A stretch of DNA of 64,000 nt from Bosea sp. F3-2 (GCF_008253865.1 NZ_CP042331.1:4863501-4927500); one strand, 5' to 3'; numbered from the stretch's first letter, positions 49,723-59,300 are shown. Numbers and translations are program-made. The notes: a model not told the origin generated them from the letters alone.

Positions 49723-50742
49723 TCAGGCGCCCCACACATCCTTGAGGAGTTGGAGCCAGTTTCCGCCCATCACCTTCTCGATGCGCGAGGTCGACCAGCC
49801 GCGTTGCTGCATGGCCTCGGTCAGGTTTGGGAAATCGCCGATCTCGCGGAAACCCGCCGGATTGATCACTGCACCGAAGTCGGTGAGCTTGCGGCCGAAA
49901 CCCTTGTCGTGGGTGATCCAGTCGAAGAAGGGCTTGCCATAGCCCTGCGTGAAGTCGGTCCCAACGCCGACGATGTCCTCTCCGACGACGTCGATGACGT
50001 ACTCCATCGCCTCGACATAGTCTGCGACGGTGGAATTCGGTCCCTTCTTCAGGAAGGGCGGGAACATGGTGACGCCGATGAAACCGCCCTTGTCGGCGAT
50101 GAAGCGCAACTGTTCGTCGCTCTTGTTGCGCGGATGCGTCTTCAGGCCGGCCGGCAGACAATGCGAATAGGCCACGCGCTGCCTGGAGGCGAGGATCACG
50201 TCTTCCGACGTCTTGGGCCCGACATGCGAGAGATCACACAGGATGCCGAGGCGGTTCATCTCGCTCACCACGTCGCGCCCGAAGTCGGACAGGCCGCTGT
50301 CGCGGCTCTCATAGCAACCGGAACCGACGAGGTTCTGCGTGTTGTACGTCATCTGGATGATGCGCACGCCGAGCTCGTGGAAGAGCTCTAGGTATTCGAT
50401 CTTGTCCTCGAGGGCCGAGGTGTTCTGCCAGCCGAGGATGATACCGGTCTTGCTGTCAGCTTTGGCCTTGAGGATATCCGCGGTGGTGTAGACCTGGGAT
50501 ATGATGTCCGAATGAGCGGCGAAGTCTTTCTTCCACTTCGCGATGTTGCGCATTGTTTCGGTGAAATTCTCCCATATGCTGCACGTGCAATTGGCGGCGG
50601 TGAGCCCGCCTTTGCGCATGTCGTGGAAGACGGCACGGCCGAAATCGGAAATGATGAGCCCGTCGATCACGATGAGTTCGTCATGCAGGCCCGCCAGGGC
50701 GTGCTGGTCCTGCGGAACGGTGGAGGAAAGCTGCAGAGTCAC
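49723..50742 (-). CDS. Membrane-dipeptidase family (M19) peptidase
   Basis: 339-residue zinc amidohydrolase-fold dipeptidase, close in pattern to PA5396 of the Pseudomonas dimethylglycine region. Seen are ELIVIDGLIISDFGRAVFHD, DMRKGGLTAANCTCSIWENF, YNTQNLVGSGCYESRD, CDLSHVGPKT (metal His), YSHCLPAGLKTHPRNKSDEQ and GVGTDFTQGYGKPFFDW. The usual N-terminal HxD is replaced by VIDG, as in this subfamily. The GTG at 50742 is my start (AAAGG upstream); no ATG fits. It lies 43 bases after the ATPase gene. Confidence 0.92.
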   Translation of the reverse strand: MTLQLSSTVPQDQHALAGLHDELIVIDGLIISDFGRAVFHDMRKGGLTAANCTCSIWENFTETMRNIAKWKKDFAAHSDIISQVYTTADILKAKADSKTGIILGWQNTSALEDKIEYLELFHELGVRIIQMTYNTQNLVGSGCYESRDSGLSDFGRDVVSEMNRLGILCDLSHVGPKTSEDVILASRQRVAYSHCLPAGLKTHPRNKSDEQLRFIADKGGFIGVTMFPPFLKKGPNSTVADYVEAMEYVIDVVGEDIVGVGTDFTQGYGKPFFDWITHDKGFGRKLTDFGAVINPAGFREIGDFPNLTEAMQQRGWSTSRIEKVMGGNWLQLLKDVWGA

Positions 50743-50785
50743 GACGATCAAGACCTTTGCTGAGCCGGGCGATGCCGGCGGAGGA

Positions 50786-51847
50786 TCAGACCGGCACCAG
50801 GGTGCCGGCTTCGGGATGGAAGGAGACGCGCACCGGCCGTCCGACGGCGAGCGGCGCCGGTCCGCCGACCGCCGGCGAAGGGCGGCGGGCAACGAGGGCG
50901 AGGCCTGACGAGGTGCGCAGGCGATAGTCGATCATCAGTCCGCGATAGGTCGCGAACTCCACTTCGGCGGGCAGCGTGTTGGCGGCCAGCACATCGTCGT
51001 CGCCGTCGATCACTAGGCGTTCGGGGCGGATGGCGAGCGCCAGTCTGCCGCCGGCTGCGACCGACGGGATGGCGAGCGTGTCGCCGCTCTCCAGCCGGAA
51101 GCGGTCGAGTCCGGCGACCTCGCCGGAGAGCAGATTGGTCATGCCCATGAACTCGGCGACGAAATGCGAAGACGGTTTGCCGAAGAGGTCGTCGGGCGCG
51201 CCCTGCTGCTCGATGCGGCCGGAGCGCATCAGCACGACGCTATCGGCCACCGAAAGCGCCTCGTCCTGGTCATGGGTGACGAAGATGGTGGTGATGCCGA
51301 GCTGCTGCTGAATGTTCCTGATCTCGAGCTTCATCTCGTTGCGCAGTTGCGCGTCGAGATTGGAGAGCGGTTCGTCGAGCAGCAGCACGTCGGGCTCGAT
51401 GACCAGCGCCCGGGCCAGAGCCACGCGCTGCTGCTGTCCGCCGGAGAGCTGCTTGGGAAGCCGGTCGACGAGATGGCCGAGCTTCACCCGGTCGAGCGCG
51501 CTCTTCACCCTGGCGGAGATCTCGTGCTTGGGCAGCCTGCGCATCTCCAGCCCGAACGCAACGTTCTCGCCGACGCTCATATGGGGAAAGAGTGCGTAGT
51601 TCTGGAAGCCGAATCCCATGTTGCGCTTGTTGGGCGGCAGGTGCGTGATGTCCTTGCCGCCGACGAGGATGCGGCCCTCGGTGATCGGGATGAAGCCGCC
51701 GATCATGCGCAAGGTCGTGGTCTTTCCGCAGCCGGAGGGGCCGAGCAGGGCGACGAGCTCGCCCTGCTCGATCTTCAGAGAGACGTTGTCCACCGCCGTG
51801 GTGGCGCCATAGCGCTTGACGATGGATTGCAGCGTGACGTCGGACAT
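50786..51847 (-). CDS. Polyamine-type ABC transporter ATPase (PotA-like)
   Basis: 353-residue ATPase of the PotA/CUT1 type: Walker A LLGPSGCGKTTTLRMIGG, Q-loop FQNYALFPHMSVGENVAFGL, signature LSGGQQQRVALARAL, Walker B VLLLDEPLSNLDAQLRNE and switch His THDQDEAL. A TOBE regulatory domain follows from about residue 245. It lies between the first permease pair and the dipeptidase. It is the only ATPase in a nine-gene operon with two permease/binding-protein sets, so it may energise both. Confidence 0.97.
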   Translation of the reverse strand: MSDVTLQSIVKRYGATTAVDNVSLKIEQGELVALLGPSGCGKTTTLRMIGGFIPITEGRILVGGKDITHLPPNKRNMGFGFQNYALFPHMSVGENVAFGLEMRRLPKHEISARVKSALDRVKLGHLVDRLPKQLSGGQQQRVALARALVIEPDVLLLDEPLSNLDAQLRNEMKLEIRNIQQQLGITTIFVTHDQDEALSVADSVVLMRSGRIEQQGAPDDLFGKPSSHFVAEFMGMTNLLSGEVAGLDRFRLESGDTLAIPSVAAGGRLALAIRPERLVIDGDDDVLAANTLPAEVEFATYRGLMIDYRLRTSSGLALVARRPSPAVGGPAPLAVGRPVRVSFHPEAGTLVPV

Positions 51848-51874
51848 GAGTTCGCCCCAGGTTCGGCGGGAGGG

Positions 51875-52681
51875 TCAAAAGGCGCGGGAGAGCCGGGCGT
51901 AGCGGTTGCTCACAAGCAGCAACGCCCCGATGATGATGATCTGCACGGTCGCGACGGCGGCGACCGTCGAGTCGAGGTTCCATTCGAGATAGGAGACCAG
52001 GGCGATCTGAAGCGTGGAGCGCCCGGGACCGACCAGGAAGATCGATTTTTCCAGGTCGATGAAGGAGATTACGAAGGAGAACAGCACTGCCGCCACGATG
52101 CCCGGCTTGATGATGGGCAGCGTGATCCGGAAGAAGATGGTGAGCCCGCTCGCACCTAGACTTTGGGCCGCCTCCGCATATGAGGGGCTCATCCCGGTGA
52201 GCGAAGCGGTCACAAGCCGGATCGTCCACGGCAGGGCGATCAGCCCGTGGGCGACCAGAAGCCCCGGCAGCGTGCCGGCGATCTCCACGTCGAACAGCAC
52301 TTCGATCTCGATGAAGGCCATGAACAGCGCCGCACCGCCGACGATGCCCGGCACCACCATGGGCGAGAGCAGCAACGTCTGGATGGTGTCGCGCCCGGGA
52401 AACCGGTAGCGCACGAGCGCCAGGCTCGCTGGAACGCCCAGTGCCAGCGAGATTGCGACGGCGATCAGCGCGGTTTCCACGCTGGTGATGAAGCCGTTGC
52501 GGAAGGCGTCCTGCTCCCAGGCGCGAACATACCAGTCGAAGGTGTAGCCGGTAGCCGGAAAGGACAGGATCCGGTTCGCGAAGAAGCTGACCCAGACCAC
52601 GACCAGCAGCGGCAGGAGGACGAAGGCCATGATCACGGCGGCTAGCGCGGCATAGACGCGGTTGATAGCGACGATACCCAT
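51875..52681 (-). CDS. Polyamine-type ABC permease (PotC-like), first set
   Basis: 268-residue permease with six hydrophobic segments and EAA loop YAEAAQSLGASGLTIFFRIT then LPIIKPGIVAAVLFSFVISF. It follows its PotB-like partner by seven bases and precedes the ATPase by 27. The N-terminal helix is VYAALAAVIMAFVLLPLLVV. Confidence 0.95.
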   Translation of the reverse strand: MGIVAINRVYAALAAVIMAFVLLPLLVVVWVSFFANRILSFPATGYTFDWYVRAWEQDAFRNGFITSVETALIAVAISLALGVPASLALVRYRFPGRDTIQTLLLSPMVVPGIVGGAALFMAFIEIEVLFDVEIAGTLPGLLVAHGLIALPWTIRLVTASLTGMSPSYAEAAQSLGASGLTIFFRITLPIIKPGIVAAVLFSFVISFIDLEKSIFLVGPGRSTLQIALVSYLEWNLDSTVAAVATVQIIIIGALLLVSNRYARLSRAF

Positions 52682-52688
52682 GACGGCC

Positions 52689-53621
52689 TCACTCGCTCCA
52701 GCGCCGGTAGCGACGCTGCACCAGCACGTTGGCGATCGTGGTGAGCACCAGCGTCACCGCCATCAGGACGAAGGCGAGCGCGGCGCCGAACGGCCAGTTC
52801 ATCGCTTTGGCGACTTGCTGGTAGACGGTGGGCGCCATCATGTGGAAGCTCGGGCCGCCGATGAGCACCGGCGTCGCATAGGCGTTCATCGACAGGATGA
52901 AGCACAGCATCGTGCCGGCGAGGATGCCCGGCAGCGCCAAGGGCAGGATCACGCGCCACAAGGTGGTGAGATGTCCGGCTCCAAGGCTTGAAGAAGCCGC
53001 TTCGAGATTGGCGTCGATCCCCTCCAGCACGCTCTGCAGCGTCACGATCATGAAGGGCAGGAGCACCGAGATGAGCCCGATGACGACCGCCGTGGGCGTG
53101 TACATCAGCTTCATCGGCGCGATGCCGACACTGGCGATGAGCGCGTTGGACAAGCCCTTGTCGCCGAGGATCACCATCCAGGCCGCCGTGCGCACGGCAT
53201 TGCCCATGAGCAGCGGCAGGATGACGAGCAGCAGCAGGCGCCCCTTCCATTTCTCGTTCGCCTGACGCGCCAGGAAATACGCCACGGGAAAGCCGGCTAC
53301 GAGGCAAAGCAGTGTCGAAAGCGCCGACACCCACAAGGTTGTAGCGAGTACGCTCTGGTAATAGCCGTCGGCGAGAAACTTGGCGTAGTTGGCCAGCGTC
53401 AGCGCCTCCACCATCATCTGCCCCGGCACGAACCGGTTCAGCGAATAGCGAAACATCAGGGCCAGCGGCCCGATCAGGGCCACGAGCACGAAGATCGTCG
53501 CAGGCGCCGACAGGCCAAAGGCCGGCGACGGCCGCCGTCCGTGCCGCGCGCCGAATGCAGCAAGCGACATGGCCTGCGCCGAACTTGTGGAGCTTGCGGA
53601 AGACACGGGCGCCTCGCTCAC
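52689..53621 (-). CDS. Polyamine-type ABC permease (PotB-like), first set
   Basis: 310-residue permease. After a 30-residue cytoplasmic leader the first helix is FGLSAPATIFVLVALIGPLA; the EAA loop is LEAASSSLGAGHLTTLWRVI, then LPLALPGILAGTMLCFILSM. The GTG at 53621 overlaps the stop of the binding-protein gene by four bases (GTGA), which fixes the start over a frame 12 codons longer. Confidence 0.95.
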   Translation of the reverse strand: MSEAPVSSASSTSSAQAMSLAAFGARHGRRPSPAFGLSAPATIFVLVALIGPLALMFRYSLNRFVPGQMMVEALTLANYAKFLADGYYQSVLATTLWVSALSTLLCLVAGFPVAYFLARQANEKWKGRLLLLVILPLLMGNAVRTAAWMVILGDKGLSNALIASVGIAPMKLMYTPTAVVIGLISVLLPFMIVTLQSVLEGIDANLEAASSSLGAGHLTTLWRVILPLALPGILAGTMLCFILSMNAYATPVLIGGPSFHMMAPTVYQQVAKAMNWPFGAALAFVLMAVTLVLTTIANVLVQRRYRRWSE

Positions 53622-54688
53622 TTGGCAGCGATGTTCTTGTTCCACCACTCCAGCCATTCTGCCGTGTTCTTTGCGACATGACCGTAGTCGGGGAACTTCA
53701 GCGCCTCGGCTTCGGCGGCCGAAAAATCGATCTTCGCCTTCAGCTCGGCCGCGAGATCGGCCTTGCCGTTCGCCGGAGCATAGAAGCTGGCGCCCGCGAG
53801 GCCGGCCATGGCCTTCGGATCGAGCATGGCGTTGAAGTATACCGAGGAGAGCTCCGGAGAGGGTGCGCGCTTTGGAAGGGTCGCGCCAAACATCACCGCG
53901 ATGGCCCCTTCGGCAGGGTACTGGCTCGCCAAAGGCGCACCGTCATTCGCCCATTGGAGCCCGCGAGCCTTGTAGTTCACCGCGATCTCGACTTCGCCGT
54001 TGACGAGCCCGGCCGCGAGTTGCTGGTGGGCGGCATAGATGCGCGGCTGGGTCAGCTCCTTGAGCTGGATCAGGCGTTCCTTGCCTTGCTCCGTATTGGT
54101 GACGCTGCCGCCTCTGATGAGGCCGGCCATCATGATGTAGTTGAAGTAGAGCTGATTGGTGAGGCCAACCTTCCCGGCCCATTTCTTGTCCCACAATTCC
54201 TCGTAGGATTTGGGCGGGGTCGGAACCTTGTTCTTGTCGTAGAGGATCGTGACGCCGCTATAGAGCCACGGAACGAAGAAGGGCTTCGCCTTGAGCGCGG
54301 GGACCACGTCGGCGTAGTTCGGCACCTTGGAGAAGTCGATGTCGGCCAGAACCTCCTGGCCGTTGAGCTCGACGCTGTCGCCCTCGTTGCAATGGAAGAC
54401 GTCTACGGTGCCGCGGCGCAGCCGCTTCTCGGCGATCAGCTTCGCCTTGCGCTCCGTCTCCATGGCGAGGTCGCGGACGATCTTGATGCCGCGGCTTTCG
54501 ACCAGCGGGGCCTCGACGAACCTGATGGTGCGCTCGTTCCAGTCACCGCCCCAGTTGGAGATGACAAGGTTGCCTTCCTGGGCACGGACAAGGCCGGGCG
54601 CTGCGAGCGCGAAGGCGCCTGCGCCAAACGATCCGAGTACAGCGCGCCGGGACGACGCACCTGACAAGGTGCCGAAACTGTTCTTCAT
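53618..54688 (-). CDS. Polyamine-type periplasmic binding protein (PotD-like), first set
   Basis: 356 residues; Tat-like signal ASSRRAVLGSFGAGAFALAA, mature start EGNLVISNWGGDWNERTIRF. SBP_bac_8/PotD features: RRGTVDVFHCNEGDSVELNG, WLYSGVTILYDKNKVPTPPK and FNAMLDPKAMAGLAGASFYA. The sequence is clearly different from the second binding protein at 48023, so the two probably bind different ligands. The ATG at 54688 has GCGGAG just upstream. It is the first gene of the operon. Confidence 0.94.
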   Translation of the reverse strand: MKNSFGTLSGASSRRAVLGSFGAGAFALAAPGLVRAQEGNLVISNWGGDWNERTIRFVEAPLVESRGIKIVRDLAMETERKAKLIAEKRLRRGTVDVFHCNEGDSVELNGQEVLADIDFSKVPNYADVVPALKAKPFFVPWLYSGVTILYDKNKVPTPPKSYEELWDKKWAGKVGLTNQLYFNYIMMAGLIRGGSVTNTEQGKERLIQLKELTQPRIYAAHQQLAAGLVNGEVEIAVNYKARGLQWANDGAPLASQYPAEGAIAVMFGATLPKRAPSPELSSVYFNAMLDPKAMAGLAGASFYAPANGKADLAAELKAKIDFSAAEAEALKFPDYGHVAKNTAEWLEWWNKNIAAK

Positions 54689-54990
54689 CTCCGCCACTTT
54701 CTTGTTTGCGTTTTTCTGTGCCGCGGGGCCGTGCCCGTTCCGCAGGTCGCGTCGGCCGTCGCGGGCATCGCCCGCGGCGCGGTCAAGATCTCGACGATGT
54801 GTGATCCGCCGCCGGAGCGTCGGCGCTCGCATAGGCAGCCGCCGTCTTTGCATCGAGATCGCGCTCGAACGCCATGGTCTTGATCCCCTTATTGTTTCGC
54901 GCTCGTGTGGTGGCGCTTGTCGGGGAAGAATGCTTGATATGTTATAGACTGGGAAATTCTGATTTCGGCCGGATTAATGCAGATTTTGGT
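54689..54990. other. Divergent promoter region of the transporter operon and its LysR gene
   Basis: About 300 bases between divergent genes. The part nearest the LysR gene is AT-rich (GATATGTTATAGACTGGGAA, ATTAATGCAGATTTTGGTAT), as expected for promoters and LysR sites. No T-N11-A box stands out clearly enough to mark. No gene is supported here. Confidence 0.5.
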
Positions 54991-55896
54991 ATGAGTTTGG
55001 CTATGCGTTTCGACCTCAAACACGTCCGCTGCTTCGTCCTTCTCGCGGAGGATCTGCATTTCAGTCGTGCGGCGCAGCGGGCCCACATGACCCAGCCGGC
55101 CATGAGCCGACTGATACGAGAGCTGGAGCAGGAAGTAGGCGTGCCTCTACTTTCCCGCACAACACGCTCGGTGGAACTGACCGAGGCGGGCAAGGCCTTC
55201 CTCGCCGACAGCCGCGCGGCTTTGGAGCGGCTGGAGCACGCGGCGACCACCGCCCGCCGCACCGCCCGCGGGGAGGTGGGAGTCCTCCGGATCGGCTACA
55301 TGGACTTCGCCATCAATGGACGGTTGCCGGAATTCCTGAGTGCCTTCAGCCGCCATCGACCGGAGATTCGCCTAGAGCTCACCTTCATTGCGACATTGAA
55401 GCAGCAGGAGGCACTGCTGGCCGATCGCATCGATATCGGCTTCATGCTCGGACCGTTCGAGCAGCCGGCAATGGCGAGCTATACTTTCGATGACAACCGT
55501 TACGTAGTCCTGCTACCGGTTACCCATCCGCTCTCCAGCGCACAAAGCGTGCAGCTTTCCGACCTCGCCGAAGAGCCCTTCGTGTTGGGCTCTGGGGAAA
55601 ACTGGGGGGCGTTTCGAAACGCTTTCTTCTCTCTCTGCCACCGGGCCGGCTTTACGCCGCGTATCGTGCAGGAGCCCTCATCCTCTGACGGCATTTTTGG
55701 GTTGGTTGCAGCAGGCGCCGGCGTCTCCGTCTATGCGAGCTGCGCGCGCAATCTGCATCGGAGCGGCATCGCCATTCGCGATCTCGCAGGTGCGTCCGAA
55801 AAACTCATGACTTGCGCTGTCTGGGCGACGCCGGTGCGATCGCCGTCAGTCGCAGTCTTCACCAGTTTCCTGCTGCGAGTGTGGGGTTCGAGCTAG
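54991..55896 (+). CDS. LysR-family regulator
   Basis: 301 residues. The winged HTH at residues 5-65 reads LKHVRCFVLLAEDLHFSRAA, QRAHMTQPAMSRLIRELEQE and LLSRTTRSVELTEAG. The effector domain follows (EVGVLRIGYMDFAINGRLPE, ADRIDIGFMLGPFE, LGSGENWGAFRNAFFSLCHR). It is divergent from the double transporter operon, which it most likely controls. Two ATGs (54991, 55003) are possible; neither has a clear ribosome site. Confidence 0.93.
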   Translation: MSLAMRFDLKHVRCFVLLAEDLHFSRAAQRAHMTQPAMSRLIRELEQEVGVPLLSRTTRSVELTEAGKAFLADSRAALERLEHAATTARRTARGEVGVLRIGYMDFAINGRLPEFLSAFSRHRPEIRLELTFIATLKQQEALLADRIDIGFMLGPFEQPAMASYTFDDNRYVVLLPVTHPLSSAQSVQLSDLAEEPFVLGSGENWGAFRNAFFSLCHRAGFTPRIVQEPSSSDGIFGLVAAGAGVSVYASCARNLHRSGIAIRDLAGASEKLMTCAVWATPVRSPSVAVFTSFLLRVWGSS

Positions 55897-56284
55897 CGAA
55901 CAACCCCACGCCTATGTCGGGCTTTCTTTGATTTTGGCTGTTCTAAGTAGTTGATTCAATTGGCATTTTAGTCGCGCTATTCATGAGCGCCTTCACGCTC
56001 TTCGAGATGTATGACCATGACCGCCATCGGGAAATTCCTGCCTGGATGGGTCGGCAACGCTGCGAATGCATCGAGGTTCCGGCGCAACCTACGCCTGACC
56101 ACCACCGGCCGCTCGAACCGCGTTTGGCGTGTCTCCGTCGACGGGACGTTCGAGCATTCCGATCTCGAAAAGCCGACTGAGACGCGTTCTCAGGAGATGA
56201 TGGTGTGAGGCCTGGCCTTGCGCTGGAACATTCGAGAGCTGGGTGGGTTTTCGGGCTTTCACCCCGCAATTGGAGGCGACCCAG
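55897..56284. other. Gap with no confident gene
   Basis: Nearly 390 bases between the LysR and DUF892 genes. Rightward frames from 55983 and 56011 (MTMTAIGKFLPGWVGNAANA...) stay open for about 65 codons but lack a ribosome site and resemble nothing known. The start of the stretch is AT-rich. Confidence 0.5.
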
Positions 56285-56779
56285 ATGGCTACCCAACCGA
56301 AGACATTAGACGACCTCTTCCTCGATACCCTTAAGGACATCTATTACGCCGAGAAGCAGATCGTGAAGGCCCTGCCGAAGATGGCCAAGGCCGCAACCTC
56401 ACCCGACCTCAAGAAGGCCTTCGAGAAGCATCGCGACGAGACGGAAGCCCACGTCGAACGCCTCGGCGAGGTTTTCGAACTCATCGGCAAAGCGCCGCGC
56501 GGCAAGACCTGTGATGCCATCCTTGGCATCATCGAGGAAGGCAAGGGCATCATGGAGGAGTTCGAGGGAAGTCCCGCGCTCGATGCGGGCCTGATCGCCG
56601 CGGCCCAGGCGGTAGAGCACTATGAGATTTCCCGCTACGGAACTTTGAAGGCCTGGGCGCAGCAGCTTGGTCACAAGGATGCTGTGGCTCTGTTCGAGCA
56701 GACGCTGGGCGAGGAAGCGAAGACAGATCAACTGCTTTCCAAGCTGGGCATGTCTGGCAGCAACAAGCGGGCGGCGTAA
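56285..56779 (+). CDS. DUF892 ferritin-like protein (YciE/YciF type)
   Basis: 164-residue four-helix-bundle protein of the DUF892 family, associated with osmotic and general stress. Helical metal-site motifs: LFLDTLKDIYYAEKQIVKAL, LKKAFEKHRDETEAHVERLG, AAQAVEHYEISRYGTLKAWA and LGEEAKTDQLLSKLG, giving the E/H pairs of a di-metal site. GGAGG nine bases before the ATG at 56285 fixes the start. Confidence 0.94.
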   Translation: MATQPKTLDDLFLDTLKDIYYAEKQIVKALPKMAKAATSPDLKKAFEKHRDETEAHVERLGEVFELIGKAPRGKTCDAILGIIEEGKGIMEEFEGSPALDAGLIAAAQAVEHYEISRYGTLKAWAQQLGHKDAVALFEQTLGEEAKTDQLLSKLGMSGSNKRAA

Positions 56780-56958
56780 CGTGGCGCTGCCCCGCTTGCT
56801 TGGCCGGGGCGCCTTTCCGGGAAGACCTCAAAGGGCAAAGCGGCTCGCCTTAAGCCGCAGCGCTCTGCTAGCGACGGCCAAAACCATCGACCGGCGGGAC
56901 GGGGAAAACCAAGCGAGGGGCTGACCATTCATCCTCGAAATGACGGTGCGAGGATTAA

Positions 56959-58173
56959 GTGTCGTATCGGCCGAGCCTCGATTGGCTGAACTTCCTGCTC
57001 GCGGATCTGCGTGGCGGCCTGGGGCCTTACGTCAATGTCTTCCTGCTCACGGAGGCCGGCTGGGACCAAGCGACGATTGGGGCCGTGCTGAGCGCTAGCG
57101 GCTTGATCGGCATCACTTTTCACGCCCCAATCGGCGCCCTGATCGACGCCACGCGCGCCAAGCGCGGCCTCATCGTCGGCGGCGCCTGGTGTCTTGCGGC
57201 GCTGAGTGTGGGCATTGTGACGTATCCGACGCTTGTGGTCGTGTTCGTCGCGGATGTCAGCATGGCACTCCTTGGCGCCGTCTTCGCGCCGACGGTGGCG
57301 GCAATCACGTTGGGATTGTTCGGCTCCCGCGAAGCCGCCACGCAGCTCGGACGCAATGCTGCCTTCGACCGTTTCGGCAACCTGTTCATCGCCGCAGTGG
57401 CCGCTTTGGTCGGCACGCAATTCGGGCAACGCGGCGTCTTCTACATGCTTCCGGTATTTGCCGGGTTGTCGATGATCGCGGTCCTTGCGATTCCAGCGAC
57501 CGCCATCGATCATCAGCGCGCTCGGGGCCTCGATGAAATCCGGCTCGGATCGGGCCAGCCATACCCATGGCAGCGCTTGTTCGCCGAGCGGCCCTTCACC
57601 GTACTGGCGATCGGCACGGCGTTGTTCCATTTCGCGAATGCGCCGATGCTGGCTCTCGTCAGCCAGAAGCTTGCCCTGGAGGTCAAGGGCTTCGAGTCCG
57701 CCGTCACCTCGGCGGCGATCATCGTCGCCCAGCTTGCGACCATTCCGATGGCTTTCCTCGTCATGCGGGCCAACCTGATCGGCGGTAAGCCATTGCTCAT
57801 CCTGGCCTTCGCTGCCCTCCCGCTGCGCGGCATCCTTTTCGCAATGGTCGACAACCCCTACTGGATGATCGTCTTCCAAATTCTCGATGGTATCGGGTCC
57901 GGGTTGTTCGACGTGCTGTTGCCGCTGGTGCTCTACGGCGCCGTGCTGGGCAGTGGTCGCTACAACATGGCGCGCGGGATCATCGGCACCATTCAAGGCG
58001 TTGGAGGCGCATCGAGCTATGTATTCGCCGGCAGCCTCGTCGTGTGGGGCGGATATTCAGTGGCCTTCGCCGTGCTCGCCGGGGTGGGGCTGGCGGCCCT
58101 TATCCTGATGCTGACTGCCATGCCGGAGACGGTGCCGCGAGGCCGGACAGAAACCCGCGCCGACGGGGCCTGA
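56959..58173 (+). CDS. MFS transporter
   Basis: 404 residues with about eleven to twelve membrane helices. Family signs: SLDWLNFLLADLRGGLGPYV at the start, IGALIDATRAKRGLIVGGAW (the loop 2-3 motif), and GSGLFDVLLPLVLYGAVLGS in the C-terminal half. The start phrase is typical of a group of MFS proteins without known substrate. It begins with GTG at 56959 and lies upstream of the glycosyltransferase gene. Confidence 0.9.
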   Translation: MSYRPSLDWLNFLLADLRGGLGPYVNVFLLTEAGWDQATIGAVLSASGLIGITFHAPIGALIDATRAKRGLIVGGAWCLAALSVGIVTYPTLVVVFVADVSMALLGAVFAPTVAAITLGLFGSREAATQLGRNAAFDRFGNLFIAAVAALVGTQFGQRGVFYMLPVFAGLSMIAVLAIPATAIDHQRARGLDEIRLGSGQPYPWQRLFAERPFTVLAIGTALFHFANAPMLALVSQKLALEVKGFESAVTSAAIIVAQLATIPMAFLVMRANLIGGKPLLILAFAALPLRGILFAMVDNPYWMIVFQILDGIGSGLFDVLLPLVLYGAVLGSGRYNMARGIIGTIQGVGGASSYVFAGSLVVWGGYSVAFAVLAGVGLAALILMLTAMPETVPRGRTETRADGA

Positions 58174-58247
58174 TTCCGAACTTTCGTCCCGGATTGGCGT
58201 TGCTAGCTTGCCCGCATTCGCGGGAGAGTTGCCGGGAGAGAATGGGC

Positions 58248-59300
58248 ATGCGGATCGCGCAGGTTGCGCCGCTGTCGGAGTCGGTTCCGCCCCGATTGTA
58301 CGGGGGCACGGAACGAGTTGCCTCATGGCTTACCGAGGAGCTCGTTCGGCAGGGACATCAGGTCACCTTGTTCGCCTCGGGCGATTCCCAAACCACGGCC
58401 GAGCTGGTCGCATGCTCACCACGAGGTTTGCGGCTGGCAGGTATTCGCAATCACACCGCCAGCCATCTCGCCATGCTCGCCAAGGTCCGTGAGCGGGAGG
58501 CGTCATTCGACATCATCCATTTCCACCTCGACCTGCTCCAGCACGCGATGTTCTCGGACCTATCCCACAAATGCGTGACGACATTGCATGGACGTCTGGA
58601 CCTGCCAGATTTTCTGCCGGTCTATCAGACCTTTCCGCGGATGCCGCTGATTTCGATTTCTCAGGGGCAGCGGAAGCCGATGCCCGCGACGGTCAACTGG
58701 CTGGCAACGGTCCATCACGGCCTAGGGCCAGGTCTATGTCCGTTCGATGCGAGGGGAGGAGACTATCTCACCTTTCTCGGGCGGATCACGCCGGAGAAAC
58801 GACCGGACCGGGCGATCGAAATCGCCAAGCGTGCGGGGATGCCCCTCAAGATCGCGGCGAAGGTCGATCCAGTCGACGAAGACTACTTCCGGAACCAGAT
58901 CGAGCCACTCCTCGACGACCCGTTGATCGAGTTCGTCGGCGAGATTGACGACGTGCAGAAGGGCAGATTGCTCGGTGGTGCCCGGGCGCTGCTATTTCCG
59001 ATCGACTGGCCGGAGCCATTCGGCCTGGTCATGATCGAGGCAATGGCGGCGGGAACGCCCGTCATCGCCTGGCGCAACGGCTCCGTGCCGGAAATCGTCG
59101 AGGACGGTGTCTCCGGGTTCATCGTCGACACGATCGCCGACGCGGTTACCGCCTGCCAGAGCAGCGCCGCCTTGGATCGTTGTCGGGTGCGGGCTCACTT
59201 CGATAGCCATTTTACCGCCGCGCGGATGGCACGCGACTATCTCGCGGCATTCGATCGTTTGCTGGCGTCGCCAGGCAATTCCGGCGGGGCCGCAGAATAG
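58248..59300 (+). CDS. Glycosyltransferase family 4-type
   Basis: 350-residue GT-B enzyme. N-terminal MRIAQVAPLSESVPPRLYGG then TERVASWLTEELVRQGHQVT. The C-terminal GT1-type donor domain has LTFLGRITPEKRPDRAIEIA, FPIDWPEPFGLVMIEAMAAG (the E-x7-E motif) and PVIAWRNGSVPEIVEDGVSG. The ATG at 58248 has GGGAGAG eight bases upstream and is preferred to one two codons earlier. With the next gene it forms a two-gene sugar module that often includes trehalose or glycogen enzymes; the acceptor is unknown. Confidence 0.92.
   Translation: MRIAQVAPLSESVPPRLYGGTERVASWLTEELVRQGHQVTLFASGDSQTTAELVACSPRGLRLAGIRNHTASHLAMLAKVREREASFDIIHFHLDLLQHAMFSDLSHKCVTTLHGRLDLPDFLPVYQTFPRMPLISISQGQRKPMPATVNWLATVHHGLGPGLCPFDARGGDYLTFLGRITPEKRPDRAIEIAKRAGMPLKIAAKVDPVDEDYFRNQIEPLLDDPLIEFVGEIDDVQKGRLLGGARALLFPIDWPEPFGLVMIEAMAAGTPVIAWRNGSVPEIVEDGVSGFIVDTIADAVTACQSSAALDRCRVRAHFDSHFTAARMARDYLAAFDRLLASPGNSGGAAE

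Noticed and set aside
56011..56208. 65-codon frame MTMTAIGKFLPG... before the DUF892 gene
   Set aside because: No ribosome site, no domain, and competing frames of similar length on both strands.
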